Of a stretch of 64,000 nt of DNA, positions 9,072-17,677 are shown piece by piece. The translations under genes and the position numbers were made by a program. This DNA comes from UBA4416 sp964541155 (GTDB taxonomy: Bacteria; Bacteroidota; Bacteroidia; B-17B0; Aurantibacillaceae), in assembly GCA_964541155.1 (NCBI GenBank), contig CAZIPC010000008.1:1-64000 (forward strand). Direction: 5' to 3'. The notes beneath the pieces were generated by a model. It was not told where the DNA came from. It made no database searches and worked only from the letters and a program-made list of their open reading frames with translations. Positions within the stretch are counted from its first letter, which is position 1. Each line of letters starts with the position of its first letter.

Positions 9072-9612
9072 CACCAACGCTCAGTCCTGCCCATAATTGA
9101 AAATAATTGGAGTGTAATCCTTCAATATCTTTACTCATTATAACAGGTGTTAATCCAATTCTGAAAAAGAAACCATCTTCTTGTTTTTGAAAGCGATAAC
9201 CGCATCGCCATACGCTAAACCATATATTTTCCCAAAAATAGTTATCTGGTTTATTAGGGATTTCATTATACCTGCGATGGAGAGTGATACCAAAACCTAA
9301 TTCTAAATGATGAGGATTTTTTAATAAAATAAAGTTATTTTCTAAAACAGCCTCTGGCTCAACATAAACACCATTTAAGTGTGATGCAATACCAACTCGC
9401 GAACTTATTTTTAGCTGTTTTTTATAGAAGTAAATTCTATCAAAATTTAACGAATATAATCCCATATTACCCCCAAGTTCAATAAAAAAGGCATTTCTAG
9501 CGGGATATTCTTTGTAATTTCTAGGAGAGATTAGGACATAGTTAACTTGAGCTCTTAATAAAAAGACACAGTGTAATAAAATAACAAAAAAGACTAATCG
9601 ATTAAAAAACAT
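9061..9612 (-). CDS. Predicted outer-membrane beta-barrel protein
   Basis: A 183-residue protein with a hydrophobic signal peptide (ends LLRAQ), then amphipathic aromatic-rich strands (FFIELGGNMGLYSLNF, LELGFGITLHRRY, FFFRIGLTPVIM) and a C-terminal strand ending in Phe (LSVGVSF), as expected for a BamA-inserted barrel. No family name can be given. It is convergent with and overlaps the dihydroorotase-like gene by 11 bases. A TAnnTTTG box only 7 bases before the ATG suggests an almost leaderless mRNA. Confidence 0.7.
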   Translation of the reverse strand: MFFNRLVFFVILLHCVFLLRAQVNYVLISPRNYKEYPARNAFFIELGGNMGLYSLNFDRIYFYKKQLKISSRVGIASHLNGVYVEPEAVLENNFILLKNPHHLELGFGITLHRRYNEIPNKPDNYFWENIWFSVWRCGYRFQKQEDGFFFRIGLTPVIMSKDIEGLHSNYFQLWAGLSVGVSF

Positions 9613-9619
9613 GATTTTT

Positions 9620-9627
9620 CAAACATA
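9620..9627 (-). promoter_or_regulatory. TAnnTTTG -7 box before the 183-residue OMP gene
   Basis: The minus strand reads TATGTTTG, an exact match to the Bacteroidota sigma-A -7 consensus. The box ends 7 bases before the ATG, so the leader would be only a few bases. No clear TTTG lies at the -33 position. Confidence 0.5.
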
Positions 9628-9781
9628 CAAATTAATATTAGCGTTTATTTAATTAAATGTTAAAATCTTAATAGTATAATAGTCTATCAAAGCACTATCT
9701 TTACCAAGTTTGTTTTTTTCAATGATTTAAAAAACTCAAAGTTAGATTATAAGAAATAAGCAAGCTTTCAAAACTTTAAAA

Positions 9782-12592
9782 ATGAAAGATACATCTATAA
9801 AATCCGTTTTAATTATTGGTTCAGGTCCTATTATTATTGGTCAAGCATGTGAGTTTGATTATTCTGGATCTCAGTCAGCAAAAAGTTTACGCGAAGAGGG
9901 CGTTGAAGTAACTCTTATTAACTCAAATCCAGCAACAATTATGACAGACAAAGTTACTGCTGATCATATTTATTTGTTGCCACTTGAAGTTAAATCAATT
10001 ATTAAAATATTAGAAGAGCGCAAAATAGATGCAGTGTTGCCAACAATGGGTGGTCAAACTGCATTAAATTTAGCACTAAAATGCGATGATCTGGGGATTT
10101 GGGAAAAATATGGCGTTAAAATGATTGGGGTTGATATTGATGCCATAAAAGTAACAGAAGATAGAGATTTGTTCCGCGCAAGAATGGAGGAAATAGGCGT
10201 TAATATGGCGCCCAGTAAAATTGCTAAATCTTTTTTAGAAGGAAAATCAATAGCTCAAGAATTTGGATTCCCTTTAGTTATTCGTCCATCATTTACCTTA
10301 GGAGGAAGTGGAGGATCTGTAGTATATAAAAAAGAAGATTATGATCATTTATTAAATAGAGGATTACAAACATCCCCAATACACGAAGTATTAATAGATA
10401 AAGCCGTTTTAGGTTGGAAAGAGTATGAACTAGAGTTATTAAGAGATAAAAATGATAACGTAGCTATCATATGTTCTATTGAAAATTTTGACCCAATGGG
10501 AGTGCATACTGGCGACAGTATTACGGTTGCGCCTGCTCAAACATTAAGTGACAGCACTTATCAAAAAATGCGGACTATGGCTATTAAAATGATGCGCAGT
10601 ATTGGTAATTTTGCAGGGGGTTGTAACGTTCAGTTTGCAGTTAGTGATGATGAAAAAGAAGAAATTATTGCAATTGAAATTAATCCACGCGTATCACGTT
10701 CATCAGCATTAGCAAGTAAAGCAACCGGATATCCAATTGCCCGAATTGCCAGTAAATTAGCTATTGGTTATACTTTAGATGAGTTGCAAAATCAAATTAC
10801 CAAACAAACATCAGCTTACTTTGAACCAACCTTAGATTATGTAATTGTAAAAATCCCTCGTTGGAATTTTGATAAATTTAAAGGATGTAATCGTGAGTTA
10901 GGATTTCAGATGAAATCAGTTGGAGAAGTTATGGCAATTGGCAGATCTTTTCAAGAAGCATTGCAAAAGGCATGTCAGTCATTAGAAATTAAACGTAACG
11001 GTTTGGGAGCTGACGGAAAAGAAAATACCAATCAAGCAGAATTACTAGCTGGTTTAGAGCGCCCAAGCTGGAATCGTTTGTTTATGATTTACGATGCCAT
11101 GAAATTAGGCATTTCTATTAAAACTATTCAAAAGTTAACTCGTATTGACATGTGGTTTTTAGAGCAAATTGAACAAATGATTGCTCTCGAAAACGAAATA
11201 TCTAAATATAGATTATCTGACCTTCCTAAGGATTTATTATATGAAGCAAAACAAATGGGATATGCAGATAGGCAAGTAGCTCATTTATTACGTTGCTTAG
11301 AAAGTGAAGTATATAGCAAGAGAAATGAATTGGGAATTAAACGCGTTTATAAATTAGTAGACACATGCGCAGCAGAGTTTGAAGCCAAAACGCCTTATTA
11401 TTATTCAACATTTGAAGATGAAAACGAAAGTATTCGTTCTGAAAAAAAGAAAGTTATTATTTTAGGTTCTGGGCCAAACCGTATTGGTCAAGGAATTGAG
11501 TTTGATTATAGTTGTGTTCATGGCGTTCTTGCAGCCAAAGAAATGGGTTACGAAACTATTATGATTAATTGTAATCCGGAGACCGTTAGTACAGACTTTA
11601 GCACTGCTGATAAATTATATTTTGAGCCTGTATTTTGGGAACATATTTATGATATTATCTTACATGAGAAACCAGAGGGCGTTATAGTTCAATTAGGAGG
11701 ACAAACAGCATTAAAACTTGCAGAAAAATTAGAACGCTATGGCATTAAAATTATAGGAACAGATTTTAAATCATTAGATTTAGCAGAAGATAGAGGAGCG
11801 TTTTCTAATTTATTAAAAACAAATAATATTCCTTATCCTAAGTTTGGCGTAATTGAAGATGCAGAAGAAGCTATTTCTTTATCTAAAGAATTAGGATTCC
11901 CTTTATTAGTTAGGCCGAGCTATGTACTAGGCGGACAATCAATGAAAATTGTTATTAACGAAGAAGAGTTAGAGCAACACGTAGTTAAATTATTAAATGA
12001 TTTACCAGATAATAAAGTATTATTAGATCATTTTTTACAAGGAGCAATTGAAGCCGAAGCTGATGCTATTTGCGATGGTAAAGATGTATACATTATAGGA
12101 ATGATGGAACATATTGAGCCTGCAGGTATTCATAGTGGAGATAGTTACGCTGTTCTTCCAACATTTGATTTATCAGATAATGTGATTAAACAAATGGAAG
12201 AACATACCAAAAAAATTGCTGTGGCATTAAACACAGTTGGTTTATTAAACATACAATTTGCAATAAAAGACGAAGTCGTATATATTATTGAGGCAAACCC
12301 AAGGGCTTCAAGAACAGTACCTTTTATTGCCAAAGCATATGATGAACCCTATGTAAATTATGCTACTAAAGTAATGTTGGGTGCTAAAGTAAAAGATTTT
12401 AATTTTAAACCTAAGAAAAAAGGATACGCTATTAAAATACCTGTATTTAGTTACGAAAAATTTCCTGAAATTCAAAAAGAATTGGGTCCAGAAATGAAAT
12501 CGACAGGAGAGGCTATATATTTTATTGATAGTTTACAGGATGAATATTTTCAAAATATTTATAGCGAGAGAAATTTATATTTAAGTAAATAA
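9782..12592 (+). CDS. carB: Carbamoyl-phosphate synthase large subunit (short form)
   Basis: A 936-residue protein with the two ATP-grasp halves of CarB: the first (IGSGPIIIGQACEFDYSGSQ at the N terminus, about 1-400), a helical oligomerisation region (about 400-550), and the second (GSGPNRIGQGIEFDYSCVH, about 555-936). It uses ammonia from CarA, bicarbonate and two ATP to make carbamoyl phosphate for pyrimidine and arginine synthesis. The E. coli protein is about 1073 residues; the missing part is the C-terminal MGS-like allosteric domain, as is usual in Bacteroidota, so UMP/ornithine control through that domain is not expected. carA is not in the window. A strong bidirectional terminator follows. 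Confidence 0.95.
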   Translation: MKDTSIKSVLIIGSGPIIIGQACEFDYSGSQSAKSLREEGVEVTLINSNPATIMTDKVTADHIYLLPLEVKSIIKILEERKIDAVLPTMGGQTALNLALKCDDLGIWEKYGVKMIGVDIDAIKVTEDRDLFRARMEEIGVNMAPSKIAKSFLEGKSIAQEFGFPLVIRPSFTLGGSGGSVVYKKEDYDHLLNRGLQTSPIHEVLIDKAVLGWKEYELELLRDKNDNVAIICSIENFDPMGVHTGDSITVAPAQTLSDSTYQKMRTMAIKMMRSIGNFAGGCNVQFAVSDDEKEEIIAIEINPRVSRSSALASKATGYPIARIASKLAIGYTLDELQNQITKQTSAYFEPTLDYVIVKIPRWNFDKFKGCNRELGFQMKSVGEVMAIGRSFQEALQKACQSLEIKRNGLGADGKENTNQAELLAGLERPSWNRLFMIYDAMKLGISIKTIQKLTRIDMWFLEQIEQMIALENEISKYRLSDLPKDLLYEAKQMGYADRQVAHLLRCLESEVYSKRNELGIKRVYKLVDTCAAEFEAKTPYYYSTFEDENESIRSEKKKVIILGSGPNRIGQGIEFDYSCVHGVLAAKEMGYETIMINCNPETVSTDFSTADKLYFEPVFWEHIYDIILHEKPEGVIVQLGGQTALKLAEKLERYGIKIIGTDFKSLDLAEDRGAFSNLLKTNNIPYPKFGVIEDAEEAISLSKELGFPLLVRPSYVLGGQSMKIVINEEELEQHVVKLLNDLPDNKVLLDHFLQGAIEAEADAICDGKDVYIIGMMEHIEPAGIHSGDSYAVLPTFDLSDNVIKQMEEHTKKIAVALNTVGLLNIQFAIKDEVVYIIEANPRASRTVPFIAKAYDEPYVNYATKVMLGAKVKDFNFKPKKKGYAIKIPVFSYEKFPEIQKELGPEMKSTGEAIYFIDSLQDEYFQNIYSERNLYLSK

Positions 12593-12604
12593 GATACAGT
12601 ATAT

Positions 12605-12633
12605 AAAAAAACGCGCCTTGAGCGCGTTTTTTT
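12605..12633 (+). terminator. Bidirectional terminator after carB
   Basis: A run of A, the stem ACGCGC/GCGCGT with a 5-nt loop, and a run of T form a strong hairpin just after the carB stop codon. The same element could stop the SRP RNA transcript arriving on the minus strand. Confidence 0.9.
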
Positions 12634-12661
12634 ATTACAAAAAGGTTAAGCCATAAAAAAA

Positions 12662-12756
12662 GGGTAAGCTACTTTCATCGCACCGCTCAACCATCTACCC
12701 TTGCTATGTTCCCATCCTGGGGGATTTGACAGGAGCTGGTCGTGAAAGACTTACCC
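12662..12756 (-). ncRNA. ffs: Bacterial small signal recognition particle RNA (4.5S)
   Basis: On the minus strand the ends pair perfectly (GGGTAAG with CTTACCC, then CTTTCA with TGAAAG), giving one long hairpin about 95 nt long. The apex carries the helix-8 core of SRP RNA: CCCCCAGGA, TG, the GGAA tetraloop, CA, then TAGCAAGGG, matching the conserved AGG-A...AGCA asymmetric loop that binds Ffh. It targets membrane and secreted proteins with Ffh and FtsY. The closing helix is followed at once by seven T residues, so it also serves as terminator. Confidence 0.88.
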
Positions 12757-12760
12757 ACGA

Positions 12761-12768
12761 CAAAAGTA
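12761..12768 (-). promoter_or_regulatory. TAnnTTTG -7 box for the SRP RNA
   Basis: The minus strand reads TACTTTTG, exactly the Bacteroidota -7 consensus, ending 5 bases before the first paired base of the SRP RNA. The spacing fits a transcription start at the RNA 5' end. No clear -33 TTTG is seen. Confidence 0.55.
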
Positions 12769-12794
12769 TCAAAATAATTCTATATTATCTATAA

Positions 12795-12826
12795 TTTTGA
12801 TAAAAATTATATGTTACCTATATTTA
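12795..12826 (+). promoter_or_regulatory. Promoter of the glycosyltransferase gene
   Basis: TTTTG (12795-12799), a 19-base spacer and TATATTTA (12819-12826) match the Bacteroidota promoter layout TTTG-N19-TAnnTTTG with one change in the last base. It lies about 20 bases upstream of the glycosyltransferase ATG. Confidence 0.55.
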
Positions 12827-12846
12827 CCTTTCATTAATCTCATGCT

Positions 12847-13803
12847 ATGAATATTTCAGTTGTCATCCCTTTATTTAACGAAGAAGAATCTTTACCTGAA
12901 CTTAATAATTGGATTAAGCGAGTGATGGATGAAAATACTTTTTCTTATGAAATATTATTTATAGATGATGGAAGTAAAGATAAATCATGGCAAGTTATTG
13001 AGTCTATAGCTGCACAAAATCATTGTGTTAAAGCAATTAAGTTTCGTCGTAATTATGGTAAATCGCCTGGATTACATGTAGGATTTGAAGCGGCACAAGG
13101 AGATGTTGTTATAACAATGGATGCTGATTTACAAGATTCTCCGGATGAAATACCTGAATTATACCGTATGATTGTTTCTGGAAATTATGATTTGGTAAGT
13201 GGCTGGAAACAAAAACGATTTGATAATACGTTTACAAAAAATATTCCCTCAAAGTTATATAATTGGACCAACCGAAAAATATCAGGTATTAAATTACATG
13301 ATATGAATTGCGGACTAAAAGCATATCGTAAGGAGGTTGTAAAAAGCATTGAGGTTTATGGCGAGATGCATCGTTTTATTCCCGTATTAGCAAAAAACGC
13401 AGGTTTTTATAATATTGGAGAAAAAGTAGTACAACATCAAGCTCGTAAATATGGAGTTAGTAAATTTGGATGGGAACGATTTATTAATGGCTTTTTAGAT
13501 TTATTGACCATTACATTTTTATCTAAATTTGGGAAACGCCCAATGCATTTTTTTGGATTAATAGGAACTTTAATGTTTATAATAGGATTATTTGCAACCT
13601 TATATTTAGGTATAGATAAACTATATCATGTTGTAAATCACTTGCCTGCGCGTTTACTAACCCAGCGTCCATCTTTTTTTATAGCCCTCACATCGATGCT
13701 TTTAGGAACCATGCTGTTTTTAGCTGGCTTTATAGGTGAATTAATTCTTAGAAACTCAGCAGATAGAAATCATTATCTGTTAGAGAAAAAAATCAATATT
13801 TAA
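12847..13803 (+). CDS. Family 2 glycosyltransferase (DPMS/GtrB-like)
   Basis: A 318-residue membrane-anchored GT2 enzyme. The N-terminal GT-A domain (about 1-230) shows SVVIPLFNEEESL, IDDGSKDKS, FRRNYGKSPGLH and the nucleotide/metal motif MDADLQDSP; two hydrophobic helices at about 236-260 and 270-295 (FGLIGTLMFIIGLFATLYLG and IALTSMLLGTMLFLAGFIGE) anchor it. Members usually transfer a sugar from a nucleotide donor to a polyprenyl phosphate at the inner membrane. The acceptor here is unknown. The next gene starts 5 bases after its stop, so the two form an operon. Confidence 0.88.
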   Translation: MNISVVIPLFNEEESLPELNNWIKRVMDENTFSYEILFIDDGSKDKSWQVIESIAAQNHCVKAIKFRRNYGKSPGLHVGFEAAQGDVVITMDADLQDSPDEIPELYRMIVSGNYDLVSGWKQKRFDNTFTKNIPSKLYNWTNRKISGIKLHDMNCGLKAYRKEVVKSIEVYGEMHRFIPVLAKNAGFYNIGEKVVQHQARKYGVSKFGWERFINGFLDLLTITFLSKFGKRPMHFFGLIGTLMFIIGLFATLYLGIDKLYHVVNHLPARLLTQRPSFFIALTSMLLGTMLFLAGFIGELILRNSADRNHYLLEKKINI

Positions 13804-13808
13804 TATTA

Positions 13809-14402
13809 ATGCAAGAAAATTCTCGAAGAAAACATAGATCACCTCTGTCTTCTGAAGAGTTATTTTACATTAAAAAAATAAAACAGTTAAAAGAATCTAA
13901 AAAAATAGAAGATTTTAAATCAAGTTTGGTTTTTAAAACTATTAATTCAATTAACATTGCTTTAGCGGCATTTCTATCATATGGTTTATTAAGCATTACA
14001 ATTTGTTGTTATTGGCAAACAGATAAAATATTAACAACCCATGCTTCTTTTAGTGAATATAATAGAGAAATAAAAAAGGTAGGTATCTCAGATGTAGATA
14101 TGACAACTGTTTCAGGGCACTCTATAAAAATAAAAACAAATCAATTATATCAAGAACCTCAATCTAATGAAACGGTATATTTAGGAAAAGATTTTATGTT
14201 TAATAAGATTGTAAAAATAAAATTTGGGTATGATAGTCGATGTTTTTGGCCAGTTAATTCGTATGCAGCACTAACAGTTATTTTATTTGCGCTTATTTTA
14301 GGGTTTTTTATATACCAGGTTAATAAGCATCTATATATTAATGGACTTATTACTGTTCTTGGATTATTTACACTAGCAAGCCTTTATTTTATTATGATAT
14401 AG
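13809..14402 (+). CDS. Hypothetical membrane protein
   Basis: A 197-residue protein of unknown function. It has a charged N-terminal segment (about 1-45, many Lys/Arg/Glu), a hydrophobic helix at about 52-72, a polar extracytoplasmic part (about 73-150) and two helices near the C terminus (about 155-172 and 177-196). Only 5 bases separate it from the glycosyltransferase, suggesting a partner role in the same envelope pathway. It overlaps the convergent MATE gene by 11 bases. No family was recognised. Confidence 0.7.
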   Translation: MQENSRRKHRSPLSSEELFYIKKIKQLKESKKIEDFKSSLVFKTINSINIALAAFLSYGLLSITICCYWQTDKILTTHASFSEYNREIKKVGISDVDMTTVSGHSIKIKTNQLYQEPQSNETVYLGKDFMFNKIVKIKFGYDSRCFWPVNSYAALTVILFALILGFFIYQVNKHLYINGLITVLGLFTLASLYFIMI

Positions 14403-15735
14403 ATTTTAATTGTATTATTTTTTTTATTCTAATAAATAAAGAAAAAGCAACAAAGCCTAGGCCTAAACTTAAAGCTAGCCATACACCATAAACTTTATAA
14501 TCACAATTAAATGCAAATACATAACTTAATGGTAATGCAATTATCCAGTAGCCAATAAATGCAATATAAGTTGGATATTTGTAATCCTCTAATCCTCTGA
14601 GTATACCAATCCCAACAACTTGCGTTCCATCAAATAATTGAAAAAAAGCTGCAAATAATAGTAAATTAGATGCAATAGTTATAATTTCTTTATCATTACT
14701 AAAAATGATTGGCAATATAGTGTTAAAAGAAATAAAAAGTAAAGCCATAAAACTCATGGTTATAATTACCAATTTATAAGACGTTTTAATTGATAATTTC
14801 AGATTATTTAAATCATTTTTAGCATAATAATTACCTACTCTAATGGTTGTGGCACTCCCAATACCACTGGCAAACATGTATGTAAATGCAGCTAAGCTTA
14901 ATGCAATTCCATGCGCGTCAATTTGCTCTTTTCCAAAAACTCCAGCTAATAATCCAGCAATAGCAAATGCAGCAACTTCAAATGTAAACTGTAAGGCACT
15001 AGCTAACCCGTCTCTAAAAAGAGGCCAAACATGCTGAGCATTAATCTTAACATCTTTAAAGTGTTGAGCAAATGAGTTAATGCTTTTGTGTTTAAAAACA
15101 AATAATAAAAAGCCCAATCCCATAAAGGTTCTTGCTATAAAAGTTGCCCAACAAGAACCCATGTATCCTAGTTGTGGAAACCCAGCTTTACCATATATCA
15201 GAAAGTAATTTAAAATAATGTTTAAAATATTACCTCCAACACTAATATACATAGCAGCTTTAGTATTGCTTAATCCTTCGGTGTATTGTTTACATACAAA
15301 AAACGCTGCAACGGGTATAATAGAAAAAATAAGTACATCAAAAAATGGTATGGCTAATTTCACAACATCATCAGGTTGTTGCATAAGAGCGAGTAATGGT
15401 GACGCAAAAAATAGAATTATAAATAAGATAATAGCCACCACCATATTAATAAATAATGAATTTTTAAAAAGCGAGGCCTTTTCTTTCTCGTTTTGATTAA
15501 CATGAGCATCAGTTACAGCGGGCGTTAAAACATAACTCATGCCAATGCTAAACACCAACAAAATCACAAATAAATTATTTGATAAAATACCCGCAGCTTG
15601 CTCTGTTTTTCCTATTTTTCCTAAAAATATAGTATCTATCATTCCTGTAATAATATGCCCAATTTGGGTTAAAATAAGAGGAACAGATAAAAAAACTGTT
15701 TCTTTAAAATGATTATATTTTATTGTATTTTTCAC
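14392..15735 (-). CDS. MATE family efflux transporter
   Basis: A protein of about 447 residues with twelve predicted membrane helices in two similar halves, typical of the MATE/NorM family of cation-coupled drug exporters (for example TGMIDTIFLGKIG in the first helices and GLLAGVFGKEQIDAHGIAL in the second half). The frame could start at GTG 15744, but that codon overlaps an exact TAnnTTTG promoter box, so GTG 15735 (VKNTIKYNHFKE) is preferred. The mRNA leader would then be very short. Substrate unknown. Confidence 0.88.
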   Translation of the reverse strand: MKNTIKYNHFKETVFLSVPLILTQIGHIITGMIDTIFLGKIGKTEQAAGILSNNLFVILLVFSIGMSYVLTPAVTDAHVNQNEKEKASLFKNSLFINMVVAIILFIILFFASPLLALMQQPDDVVKLAIPFFDVLIFSIIPVAAFFVCKQYTEGLSNTKAAMYISVGGNILNIILNYFLIYGKAGFPQLGYMGSCWATFIARTFMGLGFLLFVFKHKSINSFAQHFKDVKINAQHVWPLFRDGLASALQFTFEVAAFAIAGLLAGVFGKEQIDAHGIALSLAAFTYMFASGIGSATTIRVGNYYAKNDLNNLKLSIKTSYKLVIITMSFMALLFISFNTILPIIFSNDKEIITIASNLLLFAAFFQLFDGTQVVGIGILRGLEDYKYPTYIAFIGYWIIALPLSYVFAFNCDYKVYGVWLALSLGLGFVAFSLFIRIKKIIQLKSIS

Positions 15736-15743
15736 TAAGAGCA

Positions 15744-15751
15744 CAAATGTA
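15744..15751 (-). promoter_or_regulatory. TAnnTTTG -7 box of the MATE gene
   Basis: The minus strand reads TACATTTG. Its last base overlaps the upstream GTG codon of the frame, which decides in favour of the downstream GTG as start and predicts a nearly leaderless transcript. Confidence 0.5.
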
Positions 15752-15838
15752 GCAGAATTTTGTTTTAATATTTAAAAATAAAGATGTCAATTAGCCTTAA
15801 AACATTGATATAAAGGCTTTTTTCAAACAAATTGTTGT

Positions 15839-15846
15839 TATATTTG
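15839..15846 (+). promoter_or_regulatory. TAnnTTTG -7 box of hpt
   Basis: TATATTTG matches the -7 consensus exactly and lies 21 bases before the preferred ATG of hpt. It falls inside the 5' extension of the open frame, which argues against the upstream start. Confidence 0.55.
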
Positions 15847-15867
15847 CACACATCCAAAATTGTTTTA

Positions 15868-16404
15868 ATGCAACGAGTTACTTTAAAAGATAAAACTTTT
15901 GTTCCATATATTACTTCTGATAAAATTTCGGAAAGTGTTAAACTGATGGCTCAAAAATTAAATACCGATTTGGCTAATGATATGCCATTGTTTTTAGTAG
16001 TATTAAATGGCTCATTTATGTTTGCTGCAGATTTATTAAAAGAAGTAACAATTCCTTGCGAAATTTCGTTTATTAAATTAGCATCTTATCATGGAACTAG
16101 CAGCACAGGAACTGTTACTGAAATGATTGGTCTTACAGAAGAAATTAAAGGCAGAACCGTTGTAGTAGTTGAAGATATTGTAGATACCGGCGTAACTCTT
16201 GAAAAATTAGTTACCCTGTTAAACAAAAAAGAAGTGAAACAAATTAAAGTTGCTTCATTTTTACTAAAACCAGAAGCATACAAAAAAAACATTCCTGTAG
16301 ATTATGTTGGAATTGAAATTCCTAATGATTTTGTAGTAGGATATGGACTAGACTATGATGGACTAGGAAGAAATATGAAAGAAATTTATGTCTTAGATAA
16401 ATAA
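15868..16404 (+). CDS. hpt: Hypoxanthine phosphoribosyltransferase
   Basis: A 178-residue type I phosphoribosyltransferase that salvages hypoxanthine (and often guanine) to IMP/GMP using PRPP. The PRPP loop VVVVEDIVDTGVTL and the flexible-loop region SYHGTSSTG are present, and the C-terminal VGYGLDYDGLGRN is typical of Hpt. The open frame extends 12 codons upstream, but a promoter box lies in that extension, so ATG at 15868 (MQRVTLKDK) is chosen. It is followed by adk after 35 bases and probably shares a transcript with it. Confidence 0.93.
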   Translation: MQRVTLKDKTFVPYITSDKISESVKLMAQKLNTDLANDMPLFLVVLNGSFMFAADLLKEVTIPCEISFIKLASYHGTSSTGTVTEMIGLTEEIKGRTVVVVEDIVDTGVTLEKLVTLLNKKEVKQIKVASFLLKPEAYKKNIPVDYVGIEIPNDFVVGYGLDYDGLGRNMKEIYVLDK

Positions 16405-16439
16405 TAAATACAACACACAATTATTTTAATACATCAACT

Positions 16440-17597
16440 ATGAGCAACATGTTAAATATCGTTTTATTTGGTCCTCCAGGTGCAGGAAAAGGAACTCAAT
16501 CAGAAAAATTAATCGAAAAATACGGTTTAGTACATTTATCAACAGGAGATATTTTACGAAGTGAAATATCACGAGGAACTGCACTTGGATTAGAAGCTAA
16601 GCAAGTTATGGATAGAGGAGACTTAGTAGGTGATGATATAGTGATAGGAATGATTGAATCTAAGTTAGATGCAAATCCAAATGCAAATGGATTTATTTTT
16701 GATGGATTTCCTCGTACACAAGCGCAGGCAGTTGCATTAGATGATTTGCTTCAAAAGAAAGGAACAGCTATTAGTGCTATGTTAGCTTTAGAAGTAGATA
16801 ATGAAGAACTTGTAAAACGATTATTACTACGTGGCAAAGATTCTGGAAGAGCAGATGATCAAAACGAAGATATTATTAGAAATAGAGTTAATGAGTATAA
16901 TAACAAAACGTTACCACTTAAAAAATATTATTCAGAGCAAGCAAAGTTTCACTCTATTAACGGAATTGGATCTATAGAATCAATTTTTAAACAATTAACA
17001 GAACGTATTACGTTTGTAAAAGCTGAAATCGAATTAACGATGTTAGAAAATGACATTGAACATTTGGACTTAACTGTAAACGATTTTGAGGTAGCTACTG
17101 AAATATCAGATGAATTAAAAAAAGACATTGAAGAGGTAAGACTTATAGAGCCTTCTAAAAATAATTCTAAAAAAATAAAGTTAATTGGTAAAAAAGCAGT
17201 AGTTAAAAAAGTTGTAAAGAAGCCAGTTAAAAAAGTAGATGCTAAAAAGGTTGTTAAGAAAGTTGTTTCTAAAAAACCTGTAAAGAAGGTAGTGAAAAAA
17301 ACAACTGCTAAAAAGATTACTAAGAAGGCTGTTTCAAAGAAATTGGCAACTAAAAAACCCGCAAAGAAAATAGTTGTAAAAAAAGTAGCTGCTAAAAAGG
17401 TTGTTAAGAAAGGTGGTTCTAAAAAACCAGTGAAGAAGTTAGTAAAAAAAGTATTTACCAAAAAGATTACTAAGAAGGTTGTTTCAAAAAAAGTGGCAAC
17501 TAAAAAACCAGCAAAGAAAATACTTGTAAAAAAAGCAGTTGCTAAAAAGGTAGTTAAGAAAGCGGTTTCAAAGAAACCAACTAAAAAGAAAAAATAA
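16440..17597 (+). CDS. adk: Adenylate kinase with lysine-rich H1-like C-terminal tail
   Basis: A 385-residue protein, about twice the usual adenylate kinase (about 190-215). Residues 1-195 are a complete short-LID Adk: P-loop GPPGAGKGTQ, DGFPRTQAQA, the LRGKDSGRADD segment and RVNEY, so interconversion of ATP+AMP and 2 ADP is expected. Residues about 196-240 form an acidic linker. From about 241 to the end the chain is almost only Lys, Val, Ala, Thr, Ser and Pro (KKVVKKPVKK, KKVVSKKPVKK), like bacterial histone-H1-like proteins. The frame is continuous with no stop or shift at the junction. The tail may bind nucleic acid or ribosomes; this is inference. A second ATG three codons in is an alternative start. 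Confidence 0.93.
   Translation: MSNMLNIVLFGPPGAGKGTQSEKLIEKYGLVHLSTGDILRSEISRGTALGLEAKQVMDRGDLVGDDIVIGMIESKLDANPNANGFIFDGFPRTQAQAVALDDLLQKKGTAISAMLALEVDNEELVKRLLLRGKDSGRADDQNEDIIRNRVNEYNNKTLPLKKYYSEQAKFHSINGIGSIESIFKQLTERITFVKAEIELTMLENDIEHLDLTVNDFEVATEISDELKKDIEEVRLIEPSKNNSKKIKLIGKKAVVKKVVKKPVKKVDAKKVVKKVVSKKPVKKVVKKTTAKKITKKAVSKKLATKKPAKKIVVKKVAAKKVVKKGGSKKPVKKLVKKVFTKKITKKVVSKKVATKKPAKKILVKKAVAKKVVKKAVSKKPTKKKK
17241..17594 (+). repeat. 150-bp tandem DNA repeat in the adk tail
   Basis: The stretch beginning GCTAAAAAGGTTGTTAAGAA recurs at 17241, 17391 and (one change) 17541, a period of exactly 150 bases or 50 codons. There are two full copies and one partial, diverged at scattered positions. 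Translated copies are residues about 268-317, 318-367 and 368-385 of the Adk tail. Confidence 0.8.
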
Positions 17598-17619
17598 TAT
17601 AATTAGATATACAATTAAT

Positions 17620-17651
17620 AAATTTAAGTACACATAATTTTACTTAAATTT
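17620..17651 (+). terminator. AT-rich hairpin after adk (weak terminator)
   Basis: An 11-bp perfect stem AAATTTAAGTA/TACTTAAATTT with a 10-nt loop is followed by a short T run. The stem has few G-C pairs, so termination is uncertain; it could instead be a leader hairpin of obgE. Confidence 0.35.
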
Positions 17652-17677
17652 TTGTAGTTATCATTAATACAAGTAAA

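Noticed and set aside
15832..15867. 12-codon N-terminal extension of hpt
   Set aside because: It contains a -7 promoter box and does not fit the usual Hpt N terminus.
16949..17461. Long minus-strand open frame opposite the adk tail (Phe/Thr/Leu-rich)
   Set aside because: It is the antisense of the Lys-rich repeats; AAA/AAG codons read as TTT/CTT give an open but meaningless hydrophobic frame, and adk itself has clear motifs.
16440..17597. Adk plus a separate H1-like gene split by a missed stop
   Set aside because: The frame is continuous across the linker and no in-frame start with promoter was found at the junction, so a fusion is the simplest reading.
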